52,622 nt of DNA from assembly GCA_038131695.1 (NCBI GenBank), contig JAYPQA010000011.1:1-52622 (forward strand), given 5' to 3'. Position 1 is the stretch's first letter; each line of letters begins with the position of its first letter. The notes under the pieces are model-generated. The model had not been told where the DNA came from. It ran no database searches and saw only the letters and a program-made list of their open reading frames with translations. Below, piece after piece: positions 25,379 through 33,866 of the stretch. The position numbers and the translations under genes are program-made. Source of the DNA: JADHLK01 sp038131695. GTDB taxonomy: Bacteria > Pseudomonadota > Alphaproteobacteria > Puniceispirillales > Puniceispirillaceae.

Positions 25379-26749
25379 TCAAACCATGCCACCCAATAGT
25401 TCAATCAAGTCAGACAAATTTTCGGCTCCCACCGCCTGTATCGATTTTGGCAAAGCGGGTTTTTTCCGCCCCAGCGGCAGATAGCCGGCGGCAAAGCCGA
25501 GCTTGGCTGCCTCTTTCAGCCGCGTCTCCGCCTGCGGGACAGGCCGCAATTCGGCAGACAGGGCGACCTCGCCAAAAAACACCGCCCGCTCCGGCAAGGG
25601 GCGGCCGGTCACAGAGGAGATCAGCGCCGCTGCGACTGCCAGATCCGCAGCCGGTTCGCTGATCCGCAAGCCGCCCGCCACATTCAAGAAAATATCGCGG
25701 CCCGACAGCGACACGCCGCAACGCGCCTCCAGAACCGCGCAGAGCATCGCCAGCCTGCCAGCCTCCCAGCCCACCACATTGCGGCGCGGGCTGGCGAGCG
25801 AAGAGGGGGCCACCAAAGCCTCAATCTCAACCAGCACGGGCCGGCTGCCCTCAATCCCGGCAAAGACAGCCGCCCCGGCCACCGCCTGGCGGCGATCTGC
25901 CAAAAACAGCTCGGATGGGTTGGCGACTTCAGCCAGCCCACCTTCTCCCATCTCGAAAACGCCAATCTCATCGGTCGGCCCAAAGCGGTTCTTGATGCCG
26001 CGCAAAATGCGGAAATGATGGCTGCGATCCCCTTCAAAATGCAGCACGCAATCCACCATATGTTCCAGCACCCGCGGCCCGGCAATCGCCCCGTCCTTGG
26101 TAACGTGGCCCACAAAGATCACCGCCGCCCCGCTGGATTTGGCCGCGCTGATCAGCATCTGGGCTGCGGCGCGCACCTGGCTGACAGTGCCGGGGGCGGA
26201 TTCCAGACCGGGCAGATACATGGTCTGAATGGAATCAATAATCACCAGATCCAGCCGATCCGCCCCGCGCACCGTCTCGGCAATATCGGCCGCATTGGTC
26301 GCCGCTGCCAGACCGGCCGGCGCATCCGCCAACCCCAGACGCGCGGCGCGCATCCTTACCTGATCAGCGGATTCCTCGCCGGAAATATAGGCTGCTGCCT
26401 GTCCGGCTGCGGCCAGACGACAGACAATCTGCAAAAGCAGCGTGGATTTGCCAATTCCCGGGTCGCCGCCTATCAGAAGGGCGGAGCCCGGCACGATACC
26501 GCCGCCGGTCACCCGGTCAAATTCAGCCATGCCAGTCTGCCAGCGCGGCGGCGGGGCGGCTGCCTGTCCGGCTTGCAGAGGATGTAGGGTGATTTTCCGG
26601 CCAGAGACCCGCCGGGCCGGGCCAGAGGCGGCCTCAATGCGTTCCTCAACCAGACTGTTCCAGGCCCCGCAGCTGTCACAGCGCCCGGCCCATTTTGGTG
26701 CGACAGCCCCGCAGCTCTGGCAGTTATATTGGCTCTGTGCGCGCGCCAT
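25379..26749 (-). CDS. radA: DNA repair protein RadA/Sms
   Basis: A RecA-like branch-migration helicase that processes recombination intermediates. The 456-residue protein has an N-terminal zinc finger (CQSCGAVAPKW then CDSCGAW), Walker A GGDPGIGKST, Walker B LVIIDSIQ, the RadA-specific KNRFG motif (IKNRFGPTDEIGVF) and a C-terminal Lon-protease-like domain ending near LSDLIELLGG. It starts one base into the stop of mlaF's neighbour region (shared base 26749), so it is tightly linked to mlaF. No frame break. Order mlaE-mlaF-radA-cvpA-purF on one strand suggests a long transcript. Confidence 0.97.
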   Translation of the reverse strand: MARAQSQYNCQSCGAVAPKWAGRCDSCGAWNSLVEERIEAASGPARRVSGRKITLHPLQAGQAAAPPPRWQTGMAEFDRVTGGGIVPGSALLIGGDPGIGKSTLLLQIVCRLAAAGQAAAYISGEESADQVRMRAARLGLADAPAGLAAATNAADIAETVRGADRLDLVIIDSIQTMYLPGLESAPGTVSQVRAAAQMLISAAKSSGAAVIFVGHVTKDGAIAGPRVLEHMVDCVLHFEGDRSHHFRILRGIKNRFGPTDEIGVFEMGEGGLAEVANPSELFLADRRQAVAGAAVFAGIEGSRPVLVEIEALVAPSSLASPRRNVVGWEAGRLAMLCAVLEARCGVSLSGRDIFLNVAGGLRISEPAADLAVAAALISSVTGRPLPERAVFFGEVALSAELRPVPQAETRLKEAAKLGFAAGYLPLGRKKPALPKSIQAVGAENLSDLIELLGGMV

Positions 26750-27534
26750 CAGCTGGCGGCCCTGCTGGCCTGGGCCGGGTTTGTCAGCGGCCCCTCGGCC
26801 CGCCCATGCACGAATTGATCCACCTCCGGCACGCCGGATTTATCCATTTCTGATTTTGGCCCGCACCAGATGATCACTCCATTATGAATCATCGCAACCT
26901 TGTCTGCAATTTGCCGCACCGAGGCCATATCATGCGAGATGGTCAGGGTGGTGGCCCCCAGCCGCTTGACGGCATCGAGAATAAGCGCGTTGATGGTGCC
27001 AGAGGTAATCGGGTCCAGCCCGGAGGTCGGCTCATCAAAAAGCAGGAATTCCGGATTGTCGGCAATCGCCCGGGCAAGGGCAACGCGCTTTTGCATCCCG
27101 CCTGACAATTCTGCCGGAAAGGAATCCAGAATGCTGCTTTGCAGGCCCAGCTGCACCAGAATCTCTGCGGCCCGGTCCCGGCATTCCGCCCGCGTCATGC
27201 CGGGTTGCTGGCCCAGACGAAAGGAAACATTCTGCCAGATGGGAAGCGAGTCAAACAGCGCGCCAAACTGAAAAGTCATGCCAAAGCGGCGCAGCATCTG
27301 CTCACGCGCAGCGCGGCTCTGGCCAACCGTTTCCACCCCATCCAGCAGGATAGACCCGCTATCCGGCGGGATCAGCCCCAACAGGCATTTCAGCGTCACC
27401 GACTTGCCGCATCCCGAAGTCCCGATAAGGCAGAGCGATTCGCCCGCCGCAACCGACAAATCCACGCCGCGCAAAACCGCATTATTGCCAAAGCTCTTTT
27501 GCAGGCCGCGCATGATGATACGATCTGCTGGCAT
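26749..27534 (-). CDS. mlaF: Phospholipid-transport ABC ATP-binding protein, MlaF family
   Basis: The cytoplasmic ATPase of the Mla retrograde phospholipid transporter. The 261-residue protein has Walker A IGTSGCGKSVTLK, the MlaF-type Q-loop MTFQFGALFDSLP, signature LSGGMQKRVALARA, Walker B LLFDEPTSGLDP and H-loop ISHDMASV. The start MPADRIIMRGL (27534) is chosen because upstream in-frame residues are not ABC-like and it falls four bases after the mlaE stop. Its partner permease is directly upstream; MlaD and MlaC-type genes are not in this window. Confidence 0.93.
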   Translation of the reverse strand: MPADRIIMRGLQKSFGNNAVLRGVDLSVAAGESLCLIGTSGCGKSVTLKCLLGLIPPDSGSILLDGVETVGQSRAAREQMLRRFGMTFQFGALFDSLPIWQNVSFRLGQQPGMTRAECRDRAAEILVQLGLQSSILDSFPAELSGGMQKRVALARAIADNPEFLLFDEPTSGLDPITSGTINALILDAVKRLGATTLTISHDMASVRQIADKVAMIHNGVIIWCGPKSEMDKSGVPEVDQFVHGRAEGPLTNPAQASRAAS

Positions 27535-27538
27535 GGTC

Positions 27539-28315
27539 TCAGCCCCCGAAGAACAGTGCGGTGACCAGATAATTGGCCACCAGAATAAGAATTGAGGAAG
27601 AGACCACCGCATTGGTCGTTGCCTGGCCAACCCCCTCAGCCCCGCGCCCGGCATGATAGCCGTGATAACAGCCCATCAGCGCTATCAAAAAGCCAAAAAC
27701 GGCGGCCTTGACCAGCCCCAGCATGACATCCGCCACTTCCAGATATTCCAGCGTGCGGGCCAGATACAGCCCGGCATTGAAATCCAGGCGATAAACGCCG
27801 ACAATATAGCCGCCAAATACGCCGATAATATCTCCGACCAGCACCAGAAAAGGCAGGCACAGCGTGCCCGCGACTAGCCGCGGGGCCACCAGATATTGCA
27901 TTGGGCGGGTGGACAGCGTGTCCAGCGCGTCAATCTGATCCGTGACCCGCATCGTGCCTATCTCAGCCGCCATGGAGGCCCCGATGCGCCCGGCCACCAT
28001 CAACCCGGCCAGCACCGGCCCCAATTCGCGGGTCACCGACAAGACCACCACTGTAGCCACCGTATCCTCAGCCGAAAAGCGGGCAAAGCCGGTATAGCTC
28101 TGCAAGGCCAGCACCATGCCGGAAAACAGCGTCGTCAGCCCGACAACCGGCAGGGAATAATAGCCTATATCAATGATCTGGCGGCCTGTCTGGCGAAAAT
28201 ACCAGGGCGGCTGAACCGCCCAGCGCAGGGCCATGCCGCAGAACAGCGCGATGCGGCCAAAAATCGCCAGAAAATTCAAAAAAGCCTGACCGGTCGATTG
28301 CAAGAAACCAAGCAT
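27539..28315 (-). CDS. mlaE: MlaE family ABC transporter permease
   Basis: Inner-membrane permease partner of MlaF. A run of about five helices with the family signatures VGLTTLFSGMVLALQSY, VTRELGPVLAGLMVAGRIGASMAAEIGTM, and the closing VVSSSILILVANYLVTALFF. MLGFLQSTGQ at 28315 is taken as the start; the frame stays open 27 codons upstream but that part lies within the alr 3' end. Start and alr stop (28317) almost touch, so alr, mlaE and mlaF are probably one operon. Predicted to keep outer-membrane lipid asymmetry with MlaF and an MlaD elsewhere. Intact. Confidence 0.93.
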   Translation of the reverse strand: MLGFLQSTGQAFLNFLAIFGRIALFCGMALRWAVQPPWYFRQTGRQIIDIGYYSLPVVGLTTLFSGMVLALQSYTGFARFSAEDTVATVVVLSVTRELGPVLAGLMVAGRIGASMAAEIGTMRVTDQIDALDTLSTRPMQYLVAPRLVAGTLCLPFLVLVGDIIGVFGGYIVGVYRLDFNAGLYLARTLEYLEVADVMLGLVKAAVFGFLIALMGCYHGYHAGRGAEGVGQATTNAVVSSSILILVANYLVTALFFGG

Positions 28316-28316
28316 T

Positions 28317-29426
28317 TTAGTCCTGTCTGGTTTGAGTGGGCTGCCCGAACGCGCCCTGGCCTGTGCCATCATAATGGCGAACAGATCGCCCGCCAAGCCC
28401 TGTCATCACCTCATAGGAAATTGTGCCCCGATCACGGGCCATATCCTCAGCTGTGTAATGCGCGCCCAGCAGGCAAGCCCGGTCTGCCCCGGCCAGCAAC
28501 CCGGCGGGCACTGCCGTCACATCCACCACGGTCAAATCCATCGAAATCCGCCCCACCGGCCGGGTCAGATACCCGGCAATCTCAATCACGCCCACCCCGC
28601 TCAGGCTGCGCGCATAGCCATCTGCATAACCGGCCCCGACAGTGGCCAGCCGCATCGGCTTTTCAGCAATAAAATCAGCACCATAGCCAACAGTCTGCCC
28701 AGCCTCAACAGAAAAGACCTGCAACAGGGCGGCGTGCCAGTCAAAGACCGGGCTGAGGCCGTCCCGCACCGGCAGCGGCGGAAACCCATAGAGCGCGATA
28801 CCCGCCCGGGTGCGATCAAAATGCCAGTCCGGCCCCAGCAAAATCCCGCCACTGGCCGCCAGCGAGGCCGGGCCTTCCAGCCGTCCGGCCAGGGTGGAGA
28901 AACTCGCCAGCTGGTCACGGTTCAGCTTGTGATGCGGCTGGTCAGCACAGGCCAGATGGCTCATCACCCCGGCCAGCCGCAACCCATCTGGCAGGGACTC
29001 CGGCAAATCCGGCAGCCCCAGGCGGGCCATGCCGGTGTCAATATGCAGCCAGGGCGGCGGGGCCGTGCCGGTTTCCTGCATAGTGCTGGCGCGGGCAATC
29101 TGGCTCTCATCATTCAAGCTGGCGGTCAGCTGATGGGCGGTATAGTCTGCCTCGGTTCCGGGCAGCAAGCCTTCAAGAACCTGTATCGACACATCCGGCA
29201 GCAGCTGGCGCAGCGCAATGCCCTCTGCCAGCTGGGCCACACAAAAATCACGGCAGCCCGCCTGATACAAAATCGGGGCAATGCCAGCCATGCCCAACCC
29301 GTAAGCATCTGCCTTGACCACGGCGGCGGTGCGGCAAGTGCTGGCCGTCTGGCTGTCCAGCCAGCGCCAATTCGCGATCAGCCGGTCCGGATAGATGGTG
29401 ATGACAGATTGTCCGGGATTGGCCAT
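28317..29426 (-). CDS. alr: Alanine racemase
   Basis: Makes D-alanine for peptidoglycan. The 369-residue protein has the PLP lysine Lys38 in VVKADAYGLG, an N-terminal TIM-barrel with LHIDTGMARLGL, and the C-terminal beta domain with TVGYGADFIA, RISMDLTVVDV and ISYEVMTGLGGRS, which ends in the typical arginine-rich close. ALYGFPP carries the PLP-phosphate contact. It lies between dnaB and mlaE on the same strand; the dnaB-alr-radA neighbourhood is common in alphaproteobacteria. No frame break. Confidence 0.96.
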   Translation of the reverse strand: MANPGQSVITIYPDRLIANWRWLDSQTASTCRTAAVVKADAYGLGMAGIAPILYQAGCRDFCVAQLAEGIALRQLLPDVSIQVLEGLLPGTEADYTAHQLTASLNDESQIARASTMQETGTAPPPWLHIDTGMARLGLPDLPESLPDGLRLAGVMSHLACADQPHHKLNRDQLASFSTLAGRLEGPASLAASGGILLGPDWHFDRTRAGIALYGFPPLPVRDGLSPVFDWHAALLQVFSVEAGQTVGYGADFIAEKPMRLATVGAGYADGYARSLSGVGVIEIAGYLTRPVGRISMDLTVVDVTAVPAGLLAGADRACLLGAHYTAEDMARDRGTISYEVMTGLGGRSVRHYDGTGQGAFGQPTQTRQD

Positions 29427-29471
29427 GGCGACTCCCCTTCCTGGATCAGCTGCCAGCCATCCGGCAGCGCT

Positions 29472-30983
29472 CTAGTTCTGCCAGCCATCCGGCAGCTGGT
29501 CCGGCAGCACCGCATCGCCAAAGCGTGTGCGGGCCCCGTCAAAGCTGACCTTGATGGCCCCGACCGGCCCGTGCCGCTGCTTGGCAATGATGATTTCGGC
29601 CAGCCCGTGAATATCCTCAGCCCGCTTGCGCCAGGCCTCTATCCGCTCATGGAATTTTTCGGAAGTTTCATTTTCGCGCTGCTCCGGCTCGCTCTTGGAA
29701 TGGTAATATTCCTCGCGATAGACGAACATCACCACATCCGCATCCTGTTCAATAGATCCGGATTCGCGCAAATCCGCCAGATTGGGGCGCTTGTCATCGC
29801 GCTGTTCCACCGCCCTGGAGAGCTGGGAGAGGGCCAGAACCGGCACATCCAGCTCTTTGGCCAGCGCTTTCAAAGAGCGGCTGATATTGGAGATTTCCTG
29901 CACCCGGTTTTCCGGCCTTGCGCCCAGCTGCGCCTGCAAGAGCTGGAGATAGTCAACCACCACCAGCCCGAGGCCGGTCTGCCGCTTCATGCGCCGCGCC
30001 CGGCTGGCCAGCTGGCTGACCGACAGGGCCGGGGTGTCATCAATGAAAAAGGGCGCGCGCTGGATGGCATCGCTGGTCTGGATCAGGCGCGGCAGCTCAT
30101 CCTCTTTGAAATGGCCGCGCCGGATACGGTCTGAATCAATGCCGGCCTGTTCGGCCAAAATCCGGGTGCCCAGCTGTTCGGCTGCCATTTCCAGCGAGAA
30201 AAAAGCCACCGGGGCCGCTTCTTCGCCGGTGCGCGTGGTAGAGGCCACATGAAAAGCGATATTGGTTGCCAGCGCTGTCTTGCCCATCCCCGGGCGGCCT
30301 GCCAGTATCAGCAAATCAGACCGGTGAAGCCCGCCCAGCTTCTGGTTCAGATCGGTCAGCCCGGTCGGCAGGCCAGACAGGCGCCCATCATTATTGGCCG
30401 CAGTCTCGGCCAGCCTGATCGTCTCTGCCAGCACCTTGTCAAACGCCTTCAGCCCGCTGTCTGCCTGGCCTTTTTCTGCCAGATTGAACAGATGCTGCTC
30501 GGCTTCCTCAATCATCTTTTCAACGGTGATTTCCGGCGGCGGGAAATAGGCATTGCCGGACAGCTGGTCGGTCAGGCGAATCAGCTCGCGGCGCAAATGT
30601 GCCTCATAGATGGTCAGCGCATAGTCGCCGGCCTCAGACAGCGAAACCACCCCGTCCACCAAATCATTGAGATAGCCCTCCGGCCCGTCCTCTCCAAACC
30701 CCTCATCCTCAGCAAAATAGGCCCGCAAGGTCACCGGATTGGCCAGCTGGCCGCGGCCAATCAGGCGCAGGGCGGTCTCATAGATGCGGGCGTGCAGGGG
30801 GTCGTAGAAATGCTCGGCAATCAGCGGCAGGTCGGACTTGTCCGATATGGTATTGTCCAGCAGCAAGGCCCCCAGAAAATTCTGCTCAGCCTGCAGATTA
30901 TTGGGCAATTCACGGGCCTGTGCGTCGCTTTGGCGGCTGGAAGGAAAGGGGGCAATATTGGTATCGGGTGTTTTCTCGGCCAT
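29472..30983 (-). CDS. dnaB: Replicative DNA helicase DnaB
   Basis: The hexameric fork helicase. About 503 residues: the N-terminal domain opens after a variable Pro/Ser-rich leader at LPNNLQAEQNFLGALLLDN, and the RecA-like domain carries Walker A AGRPGMGKTALA, Walker B LVVVDYLQLL, the LSRAVEQRDDKRPNLADLRESG segment (split here as LSRAVEQRDDK and ADLRESGSIEQDADV) and RHGPVGAIKVSFD. MAEKTPDTN (30983) is taken as the start; ATG at 30995 is an alternative. It lies beyond a strong terminator that ends the ribosomal-protein operon, so it has its own promoter in the gap at about 30985-31050. Confidence 0.97.
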   Translation of the reverse strand: MAEKTPDTNIAPFPSSRQSDAQARELPNNLQAEQNFLGALLLDNTISDKSDLPLIAEHFYDPLHARIYETALRLIGRGQLANPVTLRAYFAEDEGFGEDGPEGYLNDLVDGVVSLSEAGDYALTIYEAHLRRELIRLTDQLSGNAYFPPPEITVEKMIEEAEQHLFNLAEKGQADSGLKAFDKVLAETIRLAETAANNDGRLSGLPTGLTDLNQKLGGLHRSDLLILAGRPGMGKTALATNIAFHVASTTRTGEEAAPVAFFSLEMAAEQLGTRILAEQAGIDSDRIRRGHFKEDELPRLIQTSDAIQRAPFFIDDTPALSVSQLASRARRMKRQTGLGLVVVDYLQLLQAQLGARPENRVQEISNISRSLKALAKELDVPVLALSQLSRAVEQRDDKRPNLADLRESGSIEQDADVVMFVYREEYYHSKSEPEQRENETSEKFHERIEAWRKRAEDIHGLAEIIIAKQRHGPVGAIKVSFDGARTRFGDAVLPDQLPDGWQN

Positions 30984-31050
30984 GTTCGCCAGCATAGCCG
31001 AACTGCCGGGCAAGACAAGCTGTGAACTGTGTGGATGTTGGGGATAAGTC

Positions 31051-31081
31051 AAAAAAAACCGGCAGCCCGCGCCGCCGGTTT
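31051..31081 (-). terminator. Rho-independent terminator after rplI
   Basis: On the minus strand, AAACCGGC and GCCGGTTT form a perfect 8-bp stem (31074-31081 with 31056-31063) around a ten-base loop, followed by a run of eight T (31051-31058). It sits 34 bp beyond the rplI stop and before dnaB, so it ends the rpsF-rpsR-rplI transcript. It is the clearest intrinsic terminator in the window. Confidence 0.85.
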
Positions 31082-31114
31082 TGGAAATTTTTTTTGTGAC
31101 CGCCTGGCCAGCCT

Positions 31115-31810
31115 TTAGTTGTCCTTGCTGTCCTCAGCCTCTTCGGATGCGGCCTCTTCATCGGCAGCTTCTTCGGATGCGGCTTCCTCAGCCGGGGTCT
31201 CTTCTGAGGCGGCCTCATCAGCTGCGTCCTCAGCGGCGGCTTCTTCTGCAGCAGCAGCCTCTTCCTCAGCAGCAGCCTCAGCAGCAGCATCTTCCTCAGC
31301 AGCAGCCTCCTCCAGATCAGAGGCGACAATCGCATGGCCGAGCTGCAGCTGGGTTTCAGCTTCCTCCAGAGAGCGGGCCACATTGACCGTCACCAGGATG
31401 GCGACCTCGGCGTGCAGGGTCACTTTCACATCAAACAGGCCCAGCGTTTTGATCGCCTTGTCCATGACCACTTGCCGCTTGTCGATGGCATAGCCCTTTT
31501 CCGCAACCGCCGCAGCAATATCGCGCGCGGATACTGAGCCGAACAGCTGCCCCATTTCTGAGGCGGCCCGCACCAGCGAGACTGTCAGGTTTTCCATATC
31601 CGTGGCTTGCCCTTCGGCGGCTGAGCGCTGTTCAGCGTTGCGTGCTTCCAGATCAGCCCGTTCAGATTCAAATTTTTCCAGATTGGCCTTGTTGGCCCGC
31701 AGCGCCTTGCCGCGCGGCAGCAGGAAGTTGCGCGCATAGCCCGGCTTTACCGTGACCACATCGCCCATCTGGCCGAGCTTTTCCACCCGTTCAAGAAGAA
31801 TGATTTCCAT
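31115..31810 (-). CDS. rplI: Ribosomal protein bL9 with long Ala/Glu-rich tail
   Basis: The first 148 or so residues are a normal bL9: MEIILLERVEKLGQMGD, VKPGYARNFLLPRGKAL and the C-terminal RNA-binding domain with GKSV-like LFGSVSARDIAAAV. From about residue 150 a tail of about 80 residues consists almost only of Ala, Glu, Asp and Ser (for example EEAAAEEDAAAEAAAEEEAA), strongly acidic and likely a helix or disordered. Tails of this kind occur on L9 of some alphaproteobacteria, but this one is long. It is last in the rpsF-rpsR-rplI operon, with an AAGGAG ribosome-binding site before the start. Confidence 0.96.
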   Translation of the reverse strand: MEIILLERVEKLGQMGDVVTVKPGYARNFLLPRGKALRANKANLEKFESERADLEARNAEQRSAAEGQATDMENLTVSLVRAASEMGQLFGSVSARDIAAAVAEKGYAIDKRQVVMDKAIKTLGLFDVKVTLHAEVAILVTVNVARSLEEAETQLQLGHAIVASDLEEAAAEEDAAAEAAAEEEAAAAEEAAAEDAADEAASEETPAEEAASEEAADEEAASEEAEDSKDN

Positions 31811-31832
31811 ATCCGTGTCTCCTTATCCCGGC

Positions 31833-32087
31833 TTACACAATCGCGTAAGGCATCAGGGCCAGATAGCGGGCCCGCTTGATCGCCCGCGACAATTCGCGCT
31901 GTTTCTTGGCCGATACAGCAGAGATGCGCGAGGGCACAATCTTGCCGCGTTCAGATGTGAAGCGGGTCAGCAGCTTGACATCCTTGTAATCAATCTTCGG
32001 CGCGTTCGGCCCGGAAAACGGGCAGGATTTGCGACGGCGGCCATGCGGACGGCGCACGGCGGCGCGGGTGATTTCCAACTGTGCCAT
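31833..32087 (-). CDS. rpsR: Ribosomal protein bS18
   Basis: An 84-residue 30S platform protein that binds bS6. It has the expected CPFSGPNAPKIDYKDVKLL opening block, then RFTSERGKIVPSRISAV and KKQRELSRAIKRARYLALMPY. The single cysteine at the start of the core is the usual one; the four-cysteine zinc form is absent. It lies two bases downstream of rpsF, so translation of the two is coupled. Confidence 0.97.
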   Translation of the reverse strand: MAQLEITRAAVRRPHGRRRKSCPFSGPNAPKIDYKDVKLLTRFTSERGKIVPSRISAVSAKKQRELSRAIKRARYLALMPYAIV

Positions 32088-32089
32088 GA

Positions 32090-32587
32090 TCAGGCCTCCT
32101 CTTTTTGGTCTGCTTTTTCGTCTGACGCGCTGTCTGCTTCTGCCGGTGCCTCAGCAGCCGGTCCGCCAGCAGGCCGCCGGTCAGAGGTGCTGCGCCGGTC
32201 GCTGCGCTCTCCCCGGTCCCCGCGATCACCGCGATCACCCCGGTCGCCGCGCTCTCCGCGCTCCGGGCGGGCCTGCATCATGATAGAGGGGCCTTCTTCC
32301 ACCTCGTCAATGGCGACAGTCAAAAAGCGCAGAATATCCTCATTCAGGCGCATCAGCCGTTCAAATTCATTCAAGGTGGCCGAATCTGCCTCCAGATTCA
32401 GCAAAATATAATGGCCCTTGCGGTTTTTCTTGATCCGGTAGGCCAGCGAGCGCAGGCCCCAATATTCGCGTTTCTTGATAGAACCGCCGCCATTTTCAAT
32501 AATGCCAACCATATCATTGGTCAGGTTTTCTGCCTGGGTGGCAGAGACATCCTGACGGATGATCAGCACGGTTTCATATAGCCGCAT
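32090..32587 (-). CDS. rpsF: Ribosomal protein bS6 with Arg-Gly-Asp-rich tail
   Basis: Residues 1 to about 107 are a normal bS6: MRLYETVLIIRQDVS, GGSIKKREYWGLRSLAYRIKKN and GHYILLNLEAD. The remaining 58 residues are an added tail that begins with repeated Gly-Asp-Arg triplets (RGDRGDRGDRGD), encoded by a 9-bp tandem repeat at about 32200-32265, and ends acidic (ADSASDEKADQKEEA). MRLYETV is the canonical start; a GGAGAGAAAA ribosome-binding region precedes it. First gene of the operon. The tail differs in charge pattern from the wholly acidic tail on bL9 two genes later. Confidence 0.97.
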   Translation of the reverse strand: MRLYETVLIIRQDVSATQAENLTNDMVGIIENGGGSIKKREYWGLRSLAYRIKKNRKGHYILLNLEADSATLNEFERLMRLNEDILRFLTVAIDEVEEGPSIMMQARPERGERGDRGDRGDRGDRGERSDRRSTSDRRPAGGPAAEAPAEADSASDEKADQKEEA

Positions 32588-32710
32588 TTTTCTCTCCTTT
32601 TGGCTAATCGTCCGGGCCTTCTGGCCTGAACCAGCCAGCCGGACAATCCGGGCTGGCAAGGGAGCTGATATGAAGGCCGGAGGCTCACGCATCCGACCGA
32701 ATGAGGCCGC

Positions 32711-32739
32711 GTTATGCCAGAAAGACCGCAGCTTGGCAA
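32711..32739 (-). promoter_or_regulatory. Candidate sigma-70-type promoter for rpsF
   Basis: On the minus strand TTGCCA (32734-32739) and CATAAC (32711-32716) are separated by 17 bases, five of six and four of six matches to the -35 and -10 consensus. It would give an rpsF leader of about 115 nt. This is the best match in the 285-bp divergent gap between rpsF and fabD, in which I found no equally good plus-strand promoter. Confidence 0.4.
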
Positions 32740-32872
32740 GGGCCCAAACAGATCGGCCAGTTGCCTGCTCTGGCCAGCAGCGAGGCTGGCAGGAAAAATA
32801 TTGAATGGCAGGGGCCAGATATGCGATACAGTCGAAGGCACCGCAGCAAGGCAATAAGAGGATTGTTCCAAG

Positions 32873-33808
32873 ATGGCCAAGACAGGCTTTATTTTTCCCG
32901 GTCAGGGTTCACAGACAGTCGGCATGGGGGTAGCTCTGGGCGCTGAATCTGCGGCGGCCCGCGCTGTTTTTGAAGAGGTGGATGCGGCTTTGGGCGAAAA
33001 ACTCTCCCAGCTGATGGCAGAAGGCCCGGAAGAGGAGCTGCGCCTGACCCGCAATGCCCAGCCCGCCCTGTTTGCCAGCTCGCTGGCTGTGGTGCGGGCG
33101 ATGGAGGAGGCAACCGGCCAGAAGCTGGCGGAGCTGGGCAGTATGGTGGCCGGCCATTCGCTGGGCGAATATGCGGCGCTGGCCAGTGCTGGCACGCTGA
33201 ATATCACCGAGGCAGCCCGGCTGTTGCGGCTGCGCGGTGAATCGATGCAGGCAGCGGTGCCGGTTGGCAGCGGCGCGATGGCCGCCTTGCTGGGGGCGGA
33301 TATGGATCAGGCGGCGGAATTCGTCGCCGCGGGCCGGGCGGCCGGGCTGGTGCAGATTGCCAATGACAACGCCCCGGGCCAGATTGTTATCAGCGGTGAG
33401 GTTGCTGCGGTAGAGGCGGCGATGCAAGCTGCCCGCGAGGGCGGGCTGCGGCGGGTCATGCTCTTGCCGGTCAGCGCGCCCTTTCATTGTGATCTGATGG
33501 CCCCGGCCGCAAAAGTGATGGCAGAGGCGCTGGCCAGCGCGGATATGCAGGCTGCCCGGCTGCCGGTCTATTGCAATGTTACGGCGGCCCCGGAAACCGC
33601 GGCAGGCCAGCTGCGCGATAATCTGGTAGAACAGGTGACCGGCCGGGTGCGCTGGCGCGAGACGCTGGCGGCGATGCAGCAGGATGGGGCCACCCGTTTT
33701 ATTGAGCTGGGCACAGGCAAGGTCTTGTCCGGCCTGGTCAAGCGCACGCTCGACGGTGTGGACATCGCCAATATCGAAAGGCTGGCAGATTTAGAGGGGC
33801 TGTGGTGA
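32873..33808 (+). CDS. fabD: Malonyl-CoA:ACP transacylase
   Basis: Loads malonyl groups onto ACP to start fatty-acid elongation. The 311-residue protein has the N-terminal FIFPGQGSQTVGMG, nucleophile Ser96 in GHSLGEYAALA, the oxyanion-region NAQPALF, and the catalytic histidine in PVSAPFHCDLM. The C-terminal FIELGTGKVLSGL is standard. It is the first of the plus-strand fabD-fabG-acpP-fabF-mltG-gmk run and divergent from rpsF. No frame break. Confidence 0.97.
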   Translation: MAKTGFIFPGQGSQTVGMGVALGAESAAARAVFEEVDAALGEKLSQLMAEGPEEELRLTRNAQPALFASSLAVVRAMEEATGQKLAELGSMVAGHSLGEYAALASAGTLNITEAARLLRLRGESMQAAVPVGSGAMAALLGADMDQAAEFVAAGRAAGLVQIANDNAPGQIVISGEVAAVEAAMQAAREGGLRRVMLLPVSAPFHCDLMAPAAKVMAEALASADMQAARLPVYCNVTAAPETAAGQLRDNLVEQVTGRVRWRETLAAMQQDGATRFIELGTGKVLSGLVKRTLDGVDIANIERLADLEGLW

Positions 33809-33866
33809 GCCCGGCTGGCTGAAGAAAGCTTGCGATCAATCTTGAAGCAAAAAAAGGGGGGCTGAG

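Noticed and set aside
28332..30134. A 600-codon plus-strand open frame antisense to alr and dnaB
   Set aside because: Same reasoning: both genes beneath it are clear, and the antisense product shows no family features.
32195..32270. Short regular repeats that might suggest a CRISPR or minisatellite
   Set aside because: They are in-frame Gly-Asp-Arg codons of the bS6 tail; there are no unique spacers.
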